Positions 33,369 through 42,042 of a stretch of 64,000 nt of DNA are shown here, piece after piece. The notes beneath the pieces are model-generated. The model was given only the letters and a program-made list of their open reading frames with translations. It was not told the origin of the DNA and ran no database searches. Each line of letters opens with the position of its first letter. The stretch's first letter is position 1. The DNA lies in the NCBI RefSeq assembly GCF_001757995.1, contig NZ_LXLV01000058.1, positions 1 through 64,000 of the forward strand, given 5' to 3'. The position numbers and the translations under genes were made by a program. Source of the DNA: Bacillus mycoides (GTDB taxonomy: Bacteria; Bacillota; Bacilli; Bacillales; Bacillaceae_G).

Positions 33369-34982
33369 TTATTTCTCTTTATGCAAATGCTCAAGTTCTT
33401 TCCGAAGCGCCTGTTTTAAAAACTTCCCAACAGATGTTTTCGGAATTTCCTCCATAAATACAATATCGTCTGGTAACCACCACTTCGCAAACTGTGGTTT
33501 TAAAAATTCATATAGTTCTTCTTTTGTAACAGTGCTATTTTTCTTTTGTACAACGCAGGCAACTGGACGCTCTTGCCACTGCGGGTGTGGAATTGCAACG
33601 ACAGCCGCTTCAAATATAGCGTCATGTGCCATTAGAGCATTTTCAAGGTCAACTGAGGAAATCCATTCTCCCCCGCTTTTAATAACATCCTTCGTACGAT
33701 CAACAATCTTTACGCACCCTTCCTCGTCAACCGTAACGACATCTCCTGTATATAACCAACCATCACGAAAGCCTTCGACAGTACGCTCATCGTTATAATA
33801 GCTTGCAGCGATCCATGGCGCTCGTAAACATAGTTCTCCCATCTCCGTACCATCCCACTTCACTTCACCATTTGTACCGACTACTTTCATCTCTACACCA
33901 GGAACAAGATATCCTTGCTTCGATCTTATCTCAAGTTGTTCTTCATACGCCAAATCTGTTTCATAGCTTTTTAGACGTGCAAGCGTTACGAGTGGACTCG
34001 TTTCAGTCATGCCATATGCATGTACGAAAGGAACATTATATTTTTGCTCAAACGCTTTAATAACGCTTTTCGGTGCAGCTGCGCCTCCGCATAGTAATCT
34101 CGTTATACTAGATAAATCATAACTATTATTTTCTAACTCTTGTAAAACACCGAGCCAAATTGTCGGCACACCTGCAGCTATCGTTACTTTTTCAGTTTGA
34201 ATCATTTCTAATAAAATTTTCGGCGTAAACATCGGCCCCGGAAGAACTTGTTTTGCCCCAAACCAAGTAGCCGCAAAAGGAAGTCCCCAAGCGTTCACAT
34301 GAAACATTGGCACAATAGCCATTGCTGCATCACTTTCCGATAAAGCTGTCGTATCCGCTAATCCGAGTGCCATACAGTGCAACACTGTACTACGATGTGT
34401 ATAAACAACACCTTTCGGATTCCCTGTAGTCGCTGACGTATAACACATACCAGCAGGTGTATTTTCATCAATATCTTTAACGAATTGGAAATTTGGGTCG
34501 CCTTCTTCTAAAAGTTTCTCATAATGATATACAGGCTGAAGTGTAGTTTTTGGGAGCTCATCTTTATCAGTCATAATAATGTATGCTTGTACAGTCGATA
34601 ATTCCGACTGGATATTCTCAATGAGTGGCACAAGATCTTCATCAATAAGTAAAATACGATTTTCTGCATGTTGAATAATGTATGAAATATGTTGAGGAGA
34701 TAAACGAATATTAATTGTGTGTAATACGGAAGCAATACCTGGAATAGCAAAATATGCCTCCACATGTCGATGATGATTCCACGCTAACGTTCCTATGCGC
34801 TCGCCTTCTTTAATTCCAAGCTTTTTTAACGCACTTGAAAGTCTTCTTGTCCTTTCCCCTAGCTGCTTATACGTTAATGTCGTAACTGTATCATGTGTCC
34901 GTGAAATGATTTCTTTCTTTGGGAATAGTTTTTCTGCCCTTTCCATCATAGAACTAATTGTTAGAGGTACATTCATCATCAT
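33369..34982 (-). CDS. Medium/long-chain fatty acid-CoA ligase
   Basis: 537 aa. ANL-superfamily enzyme that makes acyl-CoA from fatty acid, ATP and CoA. Motifs: CYTSATTGNPKGVVYTHRS (P-loop), HAYGMTETSPL (A5), GWLYTGDVVTVDEEGCVKIVDRTKD (hinge), GGEWISSVDLEN and the lysine in PKTSVGKFLKQ. It is close to the AlkK/FadD-type medium-chain ligases. The start ATGATGATG is 10-11 bases after GGAGG. A separate unit upstream of the bioY promoter; its 3' end lies only 13 bases from BirA-like operator 2. It is not obviously part of the biotin operon. Confidence 0.9.
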   Translation of the reverse strand: MMMNVPLTISSMMERAEKLFPKKEIISRTHDTVTTLTYKQLGERTRRLSSALKKLGIKEGERIGTLAWNHHRHVEAYFAIPGIASVLHTINIRLSPQHISYIIQHAENRILLIDEDLVPLIENIQSELSTVQAYIIMTDKDELPKTTLQPVYHYEKLLEEGDPNFQFVKDIDENTPAGMCYTSATTGNPKGVVYTHRSTVLHCMALGLADTTALSESDAAMAIVPMFHVNAWGLPFAATWFGAKQVLPGPMFTPKILLEMIQTEKVTIAAGVPTIWLGVLQELENNSYDLSSITRLLCGGAAAPKSVIKAFEQKYNVPFVHAYGMTETSPLVTLARLKSYETDLAYEEQLEIRSKQGYLVPGVEMKVVGTNGEVKWDGTEMGELCLRAPWIAASYYNDERTVEGFRDGWLYTGDVVTVDEEGCVKIVDRTKDVIKSGGEWISSVDLENALMAHDAIFEAAVVAIPHPQWQERPVACVVQKKNSTVTKEELYEFLKPQFAKWWLPDDIVFMEEIPKTSVGKFLKQALRKELEHLHKEK

Positions 34983-35061
34983 ATTGTTTACATCCTCCCT
35001 TTAAAGCGTTTTCATTTTGTTCATTATAACAGAATTCTACAAATAATTACGACACTTTTCT

Positions 35062-35103
35062 GTATTTTCTGAATTATTTCTTTGGAAATAATTCAGAAAA
35101 TAC
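35062..35103. repeat. 19-bp perfect inverted repeat with 4-base loop
   Basis: GTATTTTCTGAATTATTTC (35062-35080) and its exact inverse (35085-35103) lie between the ABC permease stop codon (14 bases away) and the fatty acid-CoA ligase promoter. No T tract on either side. It may still end transcription of the ABC operon, or act as an operator. Confidence 0.7.
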
Positions 35104-35117
35104 TAGGAGAAAATCTA

Positions 35118-35768
35118 CTAAAATTCCTTCTTACGATATATAAATACCGAAATAAAAAAAGAAAAGATATATATGATAACGCCAAATATTGTATATAGAA
35201 TTGAAACGTATACAGATGAATTTAAATTTGATATTGGAAATTGTTCTATTAGATAGCCAATTACACTTTGTAATCCAAAATAAGTAACAAGTCCCCCGCA
35301 TGCGCCTCCAATTGTAATAGCATCAGATTTTTCTGCTCCAAAAACATAGAGGAGTGGATAGGCTATTGCTCCGGCATTCAGAATGATGAAAGTCCCTAAA
35401 GAAACACTCTTAAATATACCATCATCAATTGGTGTATCTGAAACTAAACCATATACATAAAATATGCCATAAGATAATAAGGTACCAATAATTACAACTA
35501 AAAAATAGAAAAAGTAGTGACTTTGCACAATATTACTTCTAGTAACTGGTAAAGTAAGTACATATTTTTCATAACCCGACTTACTCTCATATTTAATAAC
35601 TTCAAGTGCAGGAATCGCAGCAAATAAGATAATGAACGTAGCAATTAAACGGTACATTGAAGCATCACCAAAATAAAAAACGAATCCCGCTCCCAATATC
35701 GCTATTCCCATGAACGTAAAAAAAGTTCGATACACTAGGTAATAGTTTGTCAATAATAAACCTCTCAT
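35118..35768 (-). CDS. ABC-2 type transporter permease
   Basis: 216 aa with six membrane helices, fitting the ABC2_membrane_5-type permeases found with small GntR/XRE-controlled exporters. The start ATG directly abuts the stop codon of the ATPase gene (TAAATG), so translation is coupled. It forms the membrane channel for the ATPase at 35769. The substrate is unknown; related exporters handle peptides such as bacteriocins or phenol-soluble modulins. Confidence 0.8.
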   Translation of the reverse strand: MRGLLLTNYYLVYRTFFTFMGIAILGAGFVFYFGDASMYRLIATFIILFAAIPALEVIKYESKSGYEKYVLTLPVTRSNIVQSHYFFYFLVVIIGTLLSYGIFYVYGLVSDTPIDDGIFKSVSLGTFIILNAGAIAYPLLYVFGAEKSDAITIGGACGGLVTYFGLQSVIGYLIEQFPISNLNSSVYVSILYTIFGVIIYIFSFFISVFIYRKKEF

Positions 35769-36623
35769 TTATTTTTCACTCCTCGTTAATAAGACACTCA
35801 TTTCTTCTATCGAGATGGTTCTATGAGCAATCCCACTTGGTAATTTATGTACATCTGATACGAGTACATTGAAATAAGAACCATGGTTCCTCTTTGCCAC
35901 AACTATATCTTTGTTGATTAAAGTTAGTTGTTCCACGTCAACATCTACAATGGCGTAACTGTCCAAAACCTTATCTTTTTCTTCATTCAATAAAATTTCT
36001 CCATCTTTTATAATGATAAGGTGGCTAGCTATTTTTTCTACATCACTCATAATATGAGAAGAAAGTAATATACCACCATTACTTTTACTCACAAAACTTT
36101 TTAATTCCTCTAAAACGCCCTCCCTAGATGAGGGATCAAGACCTCCCGTCGCTTCATCTAGGATTAATAATTTTGCATTATGCGACAGCGCAATAGCTAT
36201 AGAGAGTTTCATTGACATCCCACGTGAGAATCCACCTACTTTTTCATTGGTAGGTAAAGAGAAAGAATTAACTAATCGATAAAAATTTTCCCTATCCCAA
36301 GATTCAAACATCTTTTCAAAAACCTTATTTAGTTGTTTTATTGTAAGATGAGCTGGTAGATTCATTGCTTCAAATACGACTCCTATCTTTTCCTTAATCT
36401 TGGCATATTTACTTATATTTTCTTCACCAAATATTTTTACTGTACCGCTATCTTTAGAAATTAATTCTAGTACTGTTTTAAAGGTTGTTGATTTTCCAGC
36501 CCCATTATCACCAATGAATCCAACAATTGATCCAGGCGGCACATTGAAGGAAACATCTCTTAAAACAACTTTGTTTCCAAATGATTTACTTAAATTTTCA
36601 ATTTCTAGAAGATTTGACATCAT
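35769..36623 (-). CDS. ABC transporter ATP-binding protein
   Basis: 284 aa (283 from the second ATG). Walker A GDNGAGKSTT, Q-loop region GVVFEAMNLP, degenerate signature GGFSRGMSMKL (in place of LSGGQ), Walker B KLLILDEATGGLD, H-loop SSHIMSD. The C-terminal 60 residues are a small accessory domain. It powers the adjacent permease. An XRE-type regulator gene lies 44 bases upstream on the same strand, giving the order regulator-ATPase-permease in one likely transcript. Confidence 0.88.
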   Translation of the reverse strand: MMSNLLEIENLSKSFGNKVVLRDVSFNVPPGSIVGFIGDNGAGKSTTFKTVLELISKDSGTVKIFGEENISKYAKIKEKIGVVFEAMNLPAHLTIKQLNKVFEKMFESWDRENFYRLVNSFSLPTNEKVGGFSRGMSMKLSIAIALSHNAKLLILDEATGGLDPSSREGVLEELKSFVSKSNGGILLSSHIMSDVEKIASHLIIIKDGEILLNEEKDKVLDSYAIVDVDVEQLTLINKDIVVAKRNHGSYFNVLVSDVHKLPSGIAHRTISIEEMSVLLTRSEK

Positions 36624-36666
36624 TACACTCCTATCTTAACTTTTAATAAAAATATGTTTTCTCCTA

Positions 36667-37455
36667 TTAAAAATTATCCACTTTTTCTCTCACTTTCTTT
36701 TTTAGTTTGAAAATAATACGATTACTATATTCTTTATTTTCTACTAAAATCCGATACGTCTCTAACACTCCTAAAACACGAACAAAAAGATAAAACCCGA
36801 TAGCAATAAGTACAACACAATAAGGATAATACTGCACGAGCTCTCCTGAAGTAATTCGTTTTTTCTCAAATAAAAATGGTATCGCTCCTGCTGCTATGAA
36901 ACAAAATCCAACGATCACTACTGCAGCATACTTCTTTTTAATAGTCGCATATCTTTTTGTCAATTCTTTTAAAAAGTTTGGATCAAATAGTAATTCTTCT
37001 TTTTTTAATACATTGTATCGACTCTCTTCTATCGTTACAGGTACCATCATCGCTCCAATTCCAAGGACAGCAATAATAATTACAAGGAATGTAGACATTG
37101 TTATATCTTCTTTAAATAATAAATACGGTATTGTAGATAAAATAAGCAAACTAAACCCTAACGCGATATATTTAGAAATTTTTTGCCCATATACGATATA
37201 CCCTTCTGCCATTTCTTTACTTACATAATATCCATGCTCCTTTTCATTACTTTGCTCAGCAGTTTCTTTTAATAAATAATCAAGCGATACTTCAAATACA
37301 TTTCCAATCATTATTAGCTTTTCAGTTTCAGGAAAACCTTGACCGTTTTCCCATTTACTAACCGCTTGCCTTGTCGTGTTTAATTTCTCAGCTAACGCTT
37401 CTTGAGAAAGGCCTTTTTCCTTTCTTAATTTAAATAACTTTTCACCAAATCCCAT
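36667..37455 (-). CDS. XRE-family transcriptional regulator with C-terminal membrane domain
   Basis: 262 aa from ATG 37455 after AAAGGGGG. N-terminal helix-turn-helix (residues 2-60: LRKEKGLSQEALAEKLNTTRQAVSKWENG). The C-terminal part has four to five hydrophobic helices (for example YIALGFSLLILSTIPYLLF, AAVVIVGFCFIAAGAIPFLF). This makes a membrane-bound regulator that may sense a ligand at the membrane and control the ABC exporter downstream. Two direct repeats flank its -35 and may be its own operator. Confidence 0.85.
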   Translation of the reverse strand: MGFGEKLFKLRKEKGLSQEALAEKLNTTRQAVSKWENGQGFPETEKLIMIGNVFEVSLDYLLKETAEQSNEKEHGYYVSKEMAEGYIVYGQKISKYIALGFSLLILSTIPYLLFKEDITMSTFLVIIIAVLGIGAMMVPVTIEESRYNVLKKEELLFDPNFLKELTKRYATIKKKYAAVVIVGFCFIAAGAIPFLFEKKRITSGELVQYYPYCVVLIAIGFYLFVRVLGVLETYRILVENKEYSNRIIFKLKKKVREKVDNF

Positions 37456-37522
37456 ATGTGTGTCCCCCTTTGTTTTCTTAACTAAATTGTATGTAAACAT
37501 TGCTCTTATCTCTATCTTCCTG

Positions 37523-37550
37523 CGGTTGCACTTTGTCAACTTACGGTTGC
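37523..37550 (-). promoter_or_regulatory. Promoter with paired direct repeats, candidate XRE operator
   Basis: CGGTTGC occurs at 37523-37529 and 37544-37550, 21 bp apart (two helical turns), on either side of a TTGACA -35 (minus strand, 37534-37539). The layout suits an autoregulated XRE gene. Confidence 0.45.
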
Positions 37551-37675
37551 GATTATGTTATATAGCCGTTTTGTATACGATTCAGCTGTTTTTCTTCTAT
37601 GATTATGGCGTTAATAAAATAATTACTTTTAATGACCAATTATAACAATTAAAGGTAATTATTGTTATATAAATA

Positions 37676-37708
37676 AAAACTCCTTTATTCATTTAAAGGA
37701 GTTTTTAA
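37676..37708. terminator. Terminator overlapping the end of the truncated acetyltransferase
   Basis: Stem AAAAACTCCTTTA / TAAAGGAGTTTTT-type (arms AAAACTCCTTTA and TTTAAAGGAGTTTT) with a short loop; T-rich on both sides. Its sequence encodes the last residues of the ORF at 37689. Confidence 0.8.
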
Positions 37709-37937
37709 TATGAAATATTTCAAGAGGAGCTACTTTTTCTTCCTCATACCCGCTCACAATTTTTTCTATATATTTTTGTGTGTCATGTAACGATTGATGA
37801 GCATCCCATACAGTATACGTTGACATCTCTTTATCTACGGCATACTCATATATATGTAAAATATCACTCATATCAATTTTTCTTAAGATAAGACGTTCTG
37901 TATACAACGTTGGATACGACCACTTCTCAACAATCAT
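37689..37937 (-). pseudogene. Truncated GNAT (RimJ/RimL-type) acetyltransferase
   Basis: 82 aa instead of about 170. The N-terminal part is normal for the family (YPTLYTERLILRKIDMSDILHIYEYA ... TQKYIEKIVSGYEE), but it stops just where the acetyl-CoA-binding motif should follow, and the last residues (IKNSFK) are read from a terminator hairpin. The C-terminal half seems to have been deleted, joining the gene directly to its terminator. Its ATG overlaps the stop of the zinc-ribbon gene (ATGA), so the two were an operon. Unlikely to be an active enzyme. Confidence 0.75.
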
Positions 37938-38137
37938 AACGGCTTTTGTTTAAACTTTTCATAATTTCGTACTTTTAATGAGAGAATATGGCCACAATCC
38001 GTACAAATATAAGCATCTACTGGCGATGATGTGAACATCGTTTCCTTTTTCCGTATTTGTGCATATCCGACAAACTCACCTTCTCCTATGTTTTGAGAAC
38101 CACAATTAGGGCATGTCTGCACGCCTTTCTGTTTCAT
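37934..38137 (-). CDS. Small zinc-ribbon protein
   Basis: 67 aa from ATG 38137 after AAAGGTGG. Two CxxC pairs (CPNCGSQNIG near residues 9-18 and CTDCGH near 45-50) form a zinc ribbon. Some databases name such proteins TFIIB/TFIIIB-like, but no such function is shown. Unknown role, translationally coupled to the truncated acetyltransferase gene. Confidence 0.75.
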   Translation of the reverse strand: MKQKGVQTCPNCGSQNIGEGEFVGYAQIRKKETMFTSSPVDAYICTDCGHILSLKVRNYEKFKQKPL

Positions 38138-38288
38138 GAGAGCACCACCTTTAATCTGTTTCCACTCCCTTCGACAGTTCACTTCCATTTCCCTTCCAAA
38201 AAACCTCTTATTCTCTTACATTTCAACAGGAATCCTATTAGAAAAATCGTATATATACTACGAATATATTTTTTTATGGAGGAATTTT

Positions 38289-39101
38289 ATGAGTATTATT
38301 ATGACACTCGATACAGTAAGTGAAATTGAAAACGCAGAAATAGATATGCTATCTTCTAGGTTAAAGACATTACAAGCGATAGCTGGAAATCCAATGCAAG
38401 TACAAATGAAAAAGTTCAAGAGTGCCACTGCCTTTTCATCAAAAGTAATTGCTGGTCCTGCTTTTAATACGGTAAAAGGCATTACATTTACAAATACAGA
38501 TGAGTTAGATGCAATCATCTCTTATTATCAATCACTACAAATCCCTTGTCGTTTTGAAATTACACCGGCTCAAGGCACAACAGAACTATTTCAATACTTA
38601 TCTCAAAAAGGGTTTTACCAATCTAGCTTCCATACCGCTTTATATAGTATACCGGGACAAGATTTTCCGCTTCCCCCTTCTAACATTTCAGTACGCAAAC
38701 TGAAAGAAAATGAATTTCATACTTTTGCAGATATTTATGTTCAAGGATTTAATATGCCTTCATTTACAAAAGATGGCGTTCGTCAAAATAATGAAATTCT
38801 TTACAATCAACCAGGGTGGCATTTTTTCATAGCCGAAGTTCAAAACACTCCAGCTAGTATAGGGGTACTCTATATAAATAAAGGTGTCGCCTCACTAGCT
38901 GCTTCTGCTACTTTGCCAAAATTCCAACGTAAAGGTTGTCATACCGCATTAATTCAAAAACGAATTGAGACCGCTGTTGAATCCAATTGCAATTTAATAG
39001 TTGGACAATCTCGATTTGGTAGCGGCAGTCAAAATAATATGGAACGTGCCCATATGAAAATCGCTTATACAAAATCAATATGGACTGCGAAAGACATATA
39101 A
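38289..39101 (+). CDS. GNAT-family N-acetyltransferase
   Basis: 270 aa from ATG 38289, 6 bases after GGAGG. The open frame extends 51 codons upstream without a ribosome binding site. The C-terminal GNAT domain (about 130-265) includes the acetyl-CoA-binding region SATLPKFQRKGCHTALIQKRI, a variant of the Q/RxxGxG/A motif. The N-terminal 120 residues are a less conserved domain (often seen in two-domain GNAT proteins of Bacillus). The substrate is unknown. Divergent from the zinc-ribbon gene. Confidence 0.8.
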   Translation: MSIIMTLDTVSEIENAEIDMLSSRLKTLQAIAGNPMQVQMKKFKSATAFSSKVIAGPAFNTVKGITFTNTDELDAIISYYQSLQIPCRFEITPAQGTTELFQYLSQKGFYQSSFHTALYSIPGQDFPLPPSNISVRKLKENEFHTFADIYVQGFNMPSFTKDGVRQNNEILYNQPGWHFFIAEVQNTPASIGVLYINKGVASLAASATLPKFQRKGCHTALIQKRIETAVESNCNLIVGQSRFGSGSQNNMERAHMKIAYTKSIWTAKDI

Positions 39102-39171
39102 TTAACTTTCTTTTTCTTCCCATTACGAATGTATACATTTTATGACAATTATCTTTCTATCCTGTTACTCA

Positions 39172-39185
39172 TTTGAATATTCAAA
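39172..39185. promoter_or_regulatory. 14-bp perfect palindrome upstream of csbD-like gene
   Basis: TTTGAATATTCAAA about 87 bases before the CsbD-family start codon. Possible operator; it may also be chance in AT-rich DNA. Confidence 0.3.
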
Positions 39186-39272
39186 CTAGATTTGTTACGC
39201 TATTATTAGATACATCATTCAACTTGCAATATGAAAAGAGAATTCTAATCAAACTACAAGGAGGAGAAATGT

Positions 39273-39485
39273 ATGACTAAACATGATTATGGTTTAAAAG
39301 AAAAAGTAGAAGGTGCCATTGATAAGGTAAAAGGCGAAGTAAAAGAAGTTGTTGGGAAAGTAACTGACAATAAAAAATTACAAGCCGAAGGAAAATGGGA
39401 TAAAGTAAAAGGTAATGCAAAAGATACTGTCGGTAATATAAAAGAGAAAATACATGAATATAAAGAACATAAAGAAAACAAATAA
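39273..39485 (+). CDS. CsbD-family general stress protein
   Basis: 70 aa, ATG after AAGGAGGAG. Lysine- and glutamate-rich helical repeat typical of CsbD (KEKVEGAIDKVKGEVKEVVG ... KWDKVKGNAKDTVGNIKEK). CsbD of B. subtilis is controlled by the general stress factor sigma-B; I see no clear sigma-B promoter here. Function unknown, thought to be a hydrophilic stress protein. Confidence 0.9.
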   Translation: MTKHDYGLKEKVEGAIDKVKGEVKEVVGKVTDNKKLQAEGKWDKVKGNAKDTVGNIKEKIHEYKEHKENK

Positions 39486-39509
39486 AAAAGAGCCATCTGG
39501 CTCTTTTTT
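39484..39509. terminator. Bidirectional terminator, csbD-like / DUF2164
   Basis: Stem AAAAAAGAGCC / GGCTCTTTTTT with loop ATCT. Confidence 0.92.
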
Positions 39510-39759
39510 ATTTACCCTCATTCTTCTCTAACACATATAAATCTTCTTCAATATTTGATAACTTTTCAGTTACAAGTTTTCTTGCATCTCCAATTGCTTG
39601 ATTGTATGCAAATGGTCCTACTAATTTAATCATTTCTTCTATTAAACGTTCTGCTTGAAAACGTCCAATCTCATCTAAATCTTCTTCAACGAAAAATTGC
39701 TGAATTTGTGCTACAAGCTCTTCTTTTTTATCAGTCGGTATTTTTATGTTCATCATCAT
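39508..39759 (-). CDS. DUF2164 family protein
   Basis: 83 aa, ATG after GGAG. Acidic, helical, with the family pattern QIQQFFVEEDLDEIGRFQAERLIEEMIKLVGPFAYNQAIGDAR. Soluble, function unknown. It is followed at the other end by a terminator shared with the csbD-like gene and preceded by the amidase gene with an 17-base gap, so amidase and DUF2164 may be co-transcribed. Confidence 0.8.
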   Translation of the reverse strand: MMMNIKIPTDKKEELVAQIQQFFVEEDLDEIGRFQAERLIEEMIKLVGPFAYNQAIGDARKLVTEKLSNIEEDLYVLEKNEGK

Positions 39760-39776
39760 GAGTTACTCCTCTATAT

Positions 39777-40229
39777 TTAAGATAATACTTTTCTTAACTC
39801 TACCATAGAAAAGCGATTTCCTGGACAAGTTTTTGTAACCCCTTCTAACTCCCTATGGCCGAGTATATTCCTTTTCTCTATGGCAAACTGCTTCATAAAC
39901 ATTTTACATAAAGAATATAATGAATTCATTTGTGCAGTAGTTGGATCATATTTATCAAAATTTCCCGTCATACATATTCCAATTGTATTACTATTATTAT
40001 CTTTCGCATGTGCTCCAATATGTAAACCTCGCCCTTCGAATACAGTTCCATCTTCTTCAATAAAATAATTGTAACCAATCCCGCTCCATCCTCTTACCTT
40101 TTGATGAAATTCGTGAGTTTTATACACATCCCATCCATCTTCTGACGTATGGTGGATAATCAGTTTATTTACTTTTTCTAAAGGAACTAACTCATTTTGA
40201 AATGTTAAATTTGCACATTTAATTTCCAT
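39777..40229 (-). CDS. N-acetylmuramoyl-L-alanine amidase (Amidase_2/PGRP fold), no signal peptide
   Basis: 150 aa. Zinc ligands are expected at the His of LIIHHTSE, the His of GHRELEGV and the Cys of TKTCPGNRF. The centre has YNYFIEEDGTVFEGRG and IGICMTGNFD, typical of PGRP-like amidases. There is no signal sequence or cell-wall binding domain. It may be a cytoplasmic recycling enzyme (AmpD-like), act after lysis, or be released by the mother cell; the sequence does not decide. ATG 40229 has GAGGAGG upstream. The PP2C gene is 15 bases upstream on the same strand, so they are probably one operon. Confidence 0.85.
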   Translation of the reverse strand: MEIKCANLTFQNELVPLEKVNKLIIHHTSEDGWDVYKTHEFHQKVRGWSGIGYNYFIEEDGTVFEGRGLHIGAHAKDNNSNTIGICMTGNFDKYDPTTAQMNSLYSLCKMFMKQFAIEKRNILGHRELEGVTKTCPGNRFSMVELRKVLS

Positions 40230-40244
40230 ATGAACATCCTCCTC

Positions 40245-41048
40245 TTACAAATCGATCATAATAACTGTTTTATCATCTGGTCTTATTCTATTTTCTCCTT
40301 CTAGCCTTTCAATGATTGCTACATATTCTTTTATACTATTCTTTCTTATATATGCTACAGTTTGTTCTAACGACCACTCTGGGTGGAACAATCCGTCCGA
40401 ACAAATAAAGATTCCACTTACGTCAGCTACATGTAATTCCCCATGTTGTAAATAAGTCATTGCTTCTTTCATCCCATTTGCAACTGAATAGCCATTTGGC
40501 ATATTTGCAAGATAGCGATTGTATTTTAACTGCTCCCGAACATCTTGAAAAACGTGTTCTTCCGGGACTGGTAATCCTTCTTTACGATCCTTTTCTCTCT
40601 TCTTTTTTGCACGTTTACTAATTCCCTTAACTGTATCTTTCGTTAATACTCTGATCGCTCCATTTTGAAGTATTGCAACGATCATACAATCACCGAACTG
40701 TGCATATTCAAGTTTCTCGCCTTCTATTTGAACTGCTGCAATACATGTACACCATAGATGGTCTTTTTTTCTCGTATCAACCTTGTACTCTAGCATCTTG
40801 TTTTGCAATAATTCATTCGCCTTTGCAACTTCACCTTGTAAACTATTAATCTCCCGTAACGAAGTAAAATGACTTGCAAATAAATGCGAAGCGATGTATG
40901 CTCCATTATGTCCTTCTTCGTCACAAAATGGAACAAGTGGCGTTGCACCATCACATACACCGTACATCATGTTATGTTCATTACAAAAAAATGAATCCTC
41001 ACATTCTTGTTTTAAAGGACTTTTCTGTTGATATGTTGTTATCTTCAT
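40245..41048 (-). CDS. PP2C-like protein phosphatase domain protein
   Basis: 267 aa from ATG 41048 after AAAGGGG. The PP2C fold is recognisable by EDSFFCNEHNMMYGVCDGATPL (metal aspartate in VCDGA), AQFGDCMIVAI and ICSDGLFHP. The spacing and motifs are looser than in canonical PPM phosphatases such as PrpC, so this could be a diverged phosphatase with an unusual substrate. The C-terminal RPDDKTVIMIDL retains the final metal Asp. First gene of a probable three-gene unit with the amidase and the DUF2164 gene. Confidence 0.75.
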   Translation of the reverse strand: MKITTYQQKSPLKQECEDSFFCNEHNMMYGVCDGATPLVPFCDEEGHNGAYIASHLFASHFTSLREINSLQGEVAKANELLQNKMLEYKVDTRKKDHLWCTCIAAVQIEGEKLEYAQFGDCMIVAILQNGAIRVLTKDTVKGISKRAKKKREKDRKEGLPVPEEHVFQDVREQLKYNRYLANMPNGYSVANGMKEAMTYLQHGELHVADVSGIFICSDGLFHPEWSLEQTVAYIRKNSIKEYVAIIERLEGENRIRPDDKTVIMIDL

Positions 41049-41199
41049 ATCTGTATCCCCTTTCAAATCATCAAATACTAAAATACTCAAATTGTTTAGA
41101 TTAATCTAATTTTCCGAAATAAACTGTTTTTACCTAAAACTTTCAATTTCATATATAATCTTGAAATAATATGATTTTTTAGTGAAGGACGGGAAAAAG

Positions 41200-42009
41200 A
41201 TGGTCAGATTTCTTGGTGTTATTTTTGGTTCTATTATTATTGCAATAGCCTTTAATCTTTTCCTTATCCCCCATAAAATTTTAAGTAGTGGAATTGGCGG
41301 AATTGCTATTATTTTAGGAATTGCAACCCCTGTAAACACAGGCATTATTAACTTTGTATTGAACTTACCTATCCTTATTTTAGGATACATAGGTCTTGGA
41401 AAAAAAGTAATTTTTAACACCGTTGTCTCTGTAATTGTATTATCTGTTGCACTATATTATATTCCTGTAAAAGTCGTAGCAACAGACCCACTTTTATCTT
41501 CTGTATTTGGTGGTGTTATCGCGGGAGCTGGTATTGGTCTTGTCTTTAACTGCCATGGTTCAACTGGTGGATTTGATATTATCGGTATGTTGTTATCTCG
41601 TAAGCGAGATATTAAACTTGGTGGATTCCTTATTGCATTAAATACTGTTGTTGTTGTCATTGCAGGATTTTTCTTCACTTGGGATGTAGCACTTACAAGC
41701 TTACTTTCAATTTATGTAACTGGTAAAGTAATTGATGCCGTTCATACAAAACATCGTAAAGTTACACTTATGATTGTAACAAATCAAGCGGAAGAAATGA
41801 AAAAAAAGCTTCTTTCAACTGTAGTACGCGGAATTACGTTACTTGATGGTGAAGGTGCTTATTCAAACGAAAAAAAACGTGTACTTATGACAGTCGTTTC
41901 TCGTGAAGAGTTAGCAAGTATGAAACTAACGATTTCCGAAATTGATCCTCATGCATTCGTTAATATTACGGAGACTGTTGAAGTATTAGGATTGTTTAGA
42001 AAAGTGTAA
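41200..42009 (+). CDS. YitT-family membrane protein (DUF161 + DUF2179)
   Basis: 269 aa from ATG 41200 with AAGGA upstream. Five to six membrane helices in the first 180 residues, with GSTGGFDIIGMLLSRK typical of the family, then a soluble DUF2179 domain (about 195-265, GITLLDGEGAYSNEKKRVLMTVVSREEL). Function unknown; several paralogues are normal in Bacillus. Divergent from the PP2C gene and followed by a bidirectional terminator. Confidence 0.88.
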   Translation: MVRFLGVIFGSIIIAIAFNLFLIPHKILSSGIGGIAIILGIATPVNTGIINFVLNLPILILGYIGLGKKVIFNTVVSVIVLSVALYYIPVKVVATDPLLSSVFGGVIAGAGIGLVFNCHGSTGGFDIIGMLLSRKRDIKLGGFLIALNTVVVVIAGFFFTWDVALTSLLSIYVTGKVIDAVHTKHRKVTLMIVTNQAEEMKKKLLSTVVRGITLLDGEGAYSNEKKRVLMTVVSREELASMKLTISEIDPHAFVNITETVEVLGLFRKV

Positions 42010-42042
42010 AAAACTAGGTGGACCTCCACCTAGTTTTTATTT
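42010..42042. terminator. Bidirectional terminator, yitT-like / VOC protein
   Basis: Stem AAAAACTAGGTGG / CCACCTAGTTTTT, loop ACCT. Confidence 0.92.

Noticed and set aside
36667-39101. Zinc-ribbon plus acetyltransferase genes as a toxin-antitoxin module
   Set aside because: The acetyltransferase is truncated, and the zinc-ribbon protein lacks a DNA-binding antitoxin fold.
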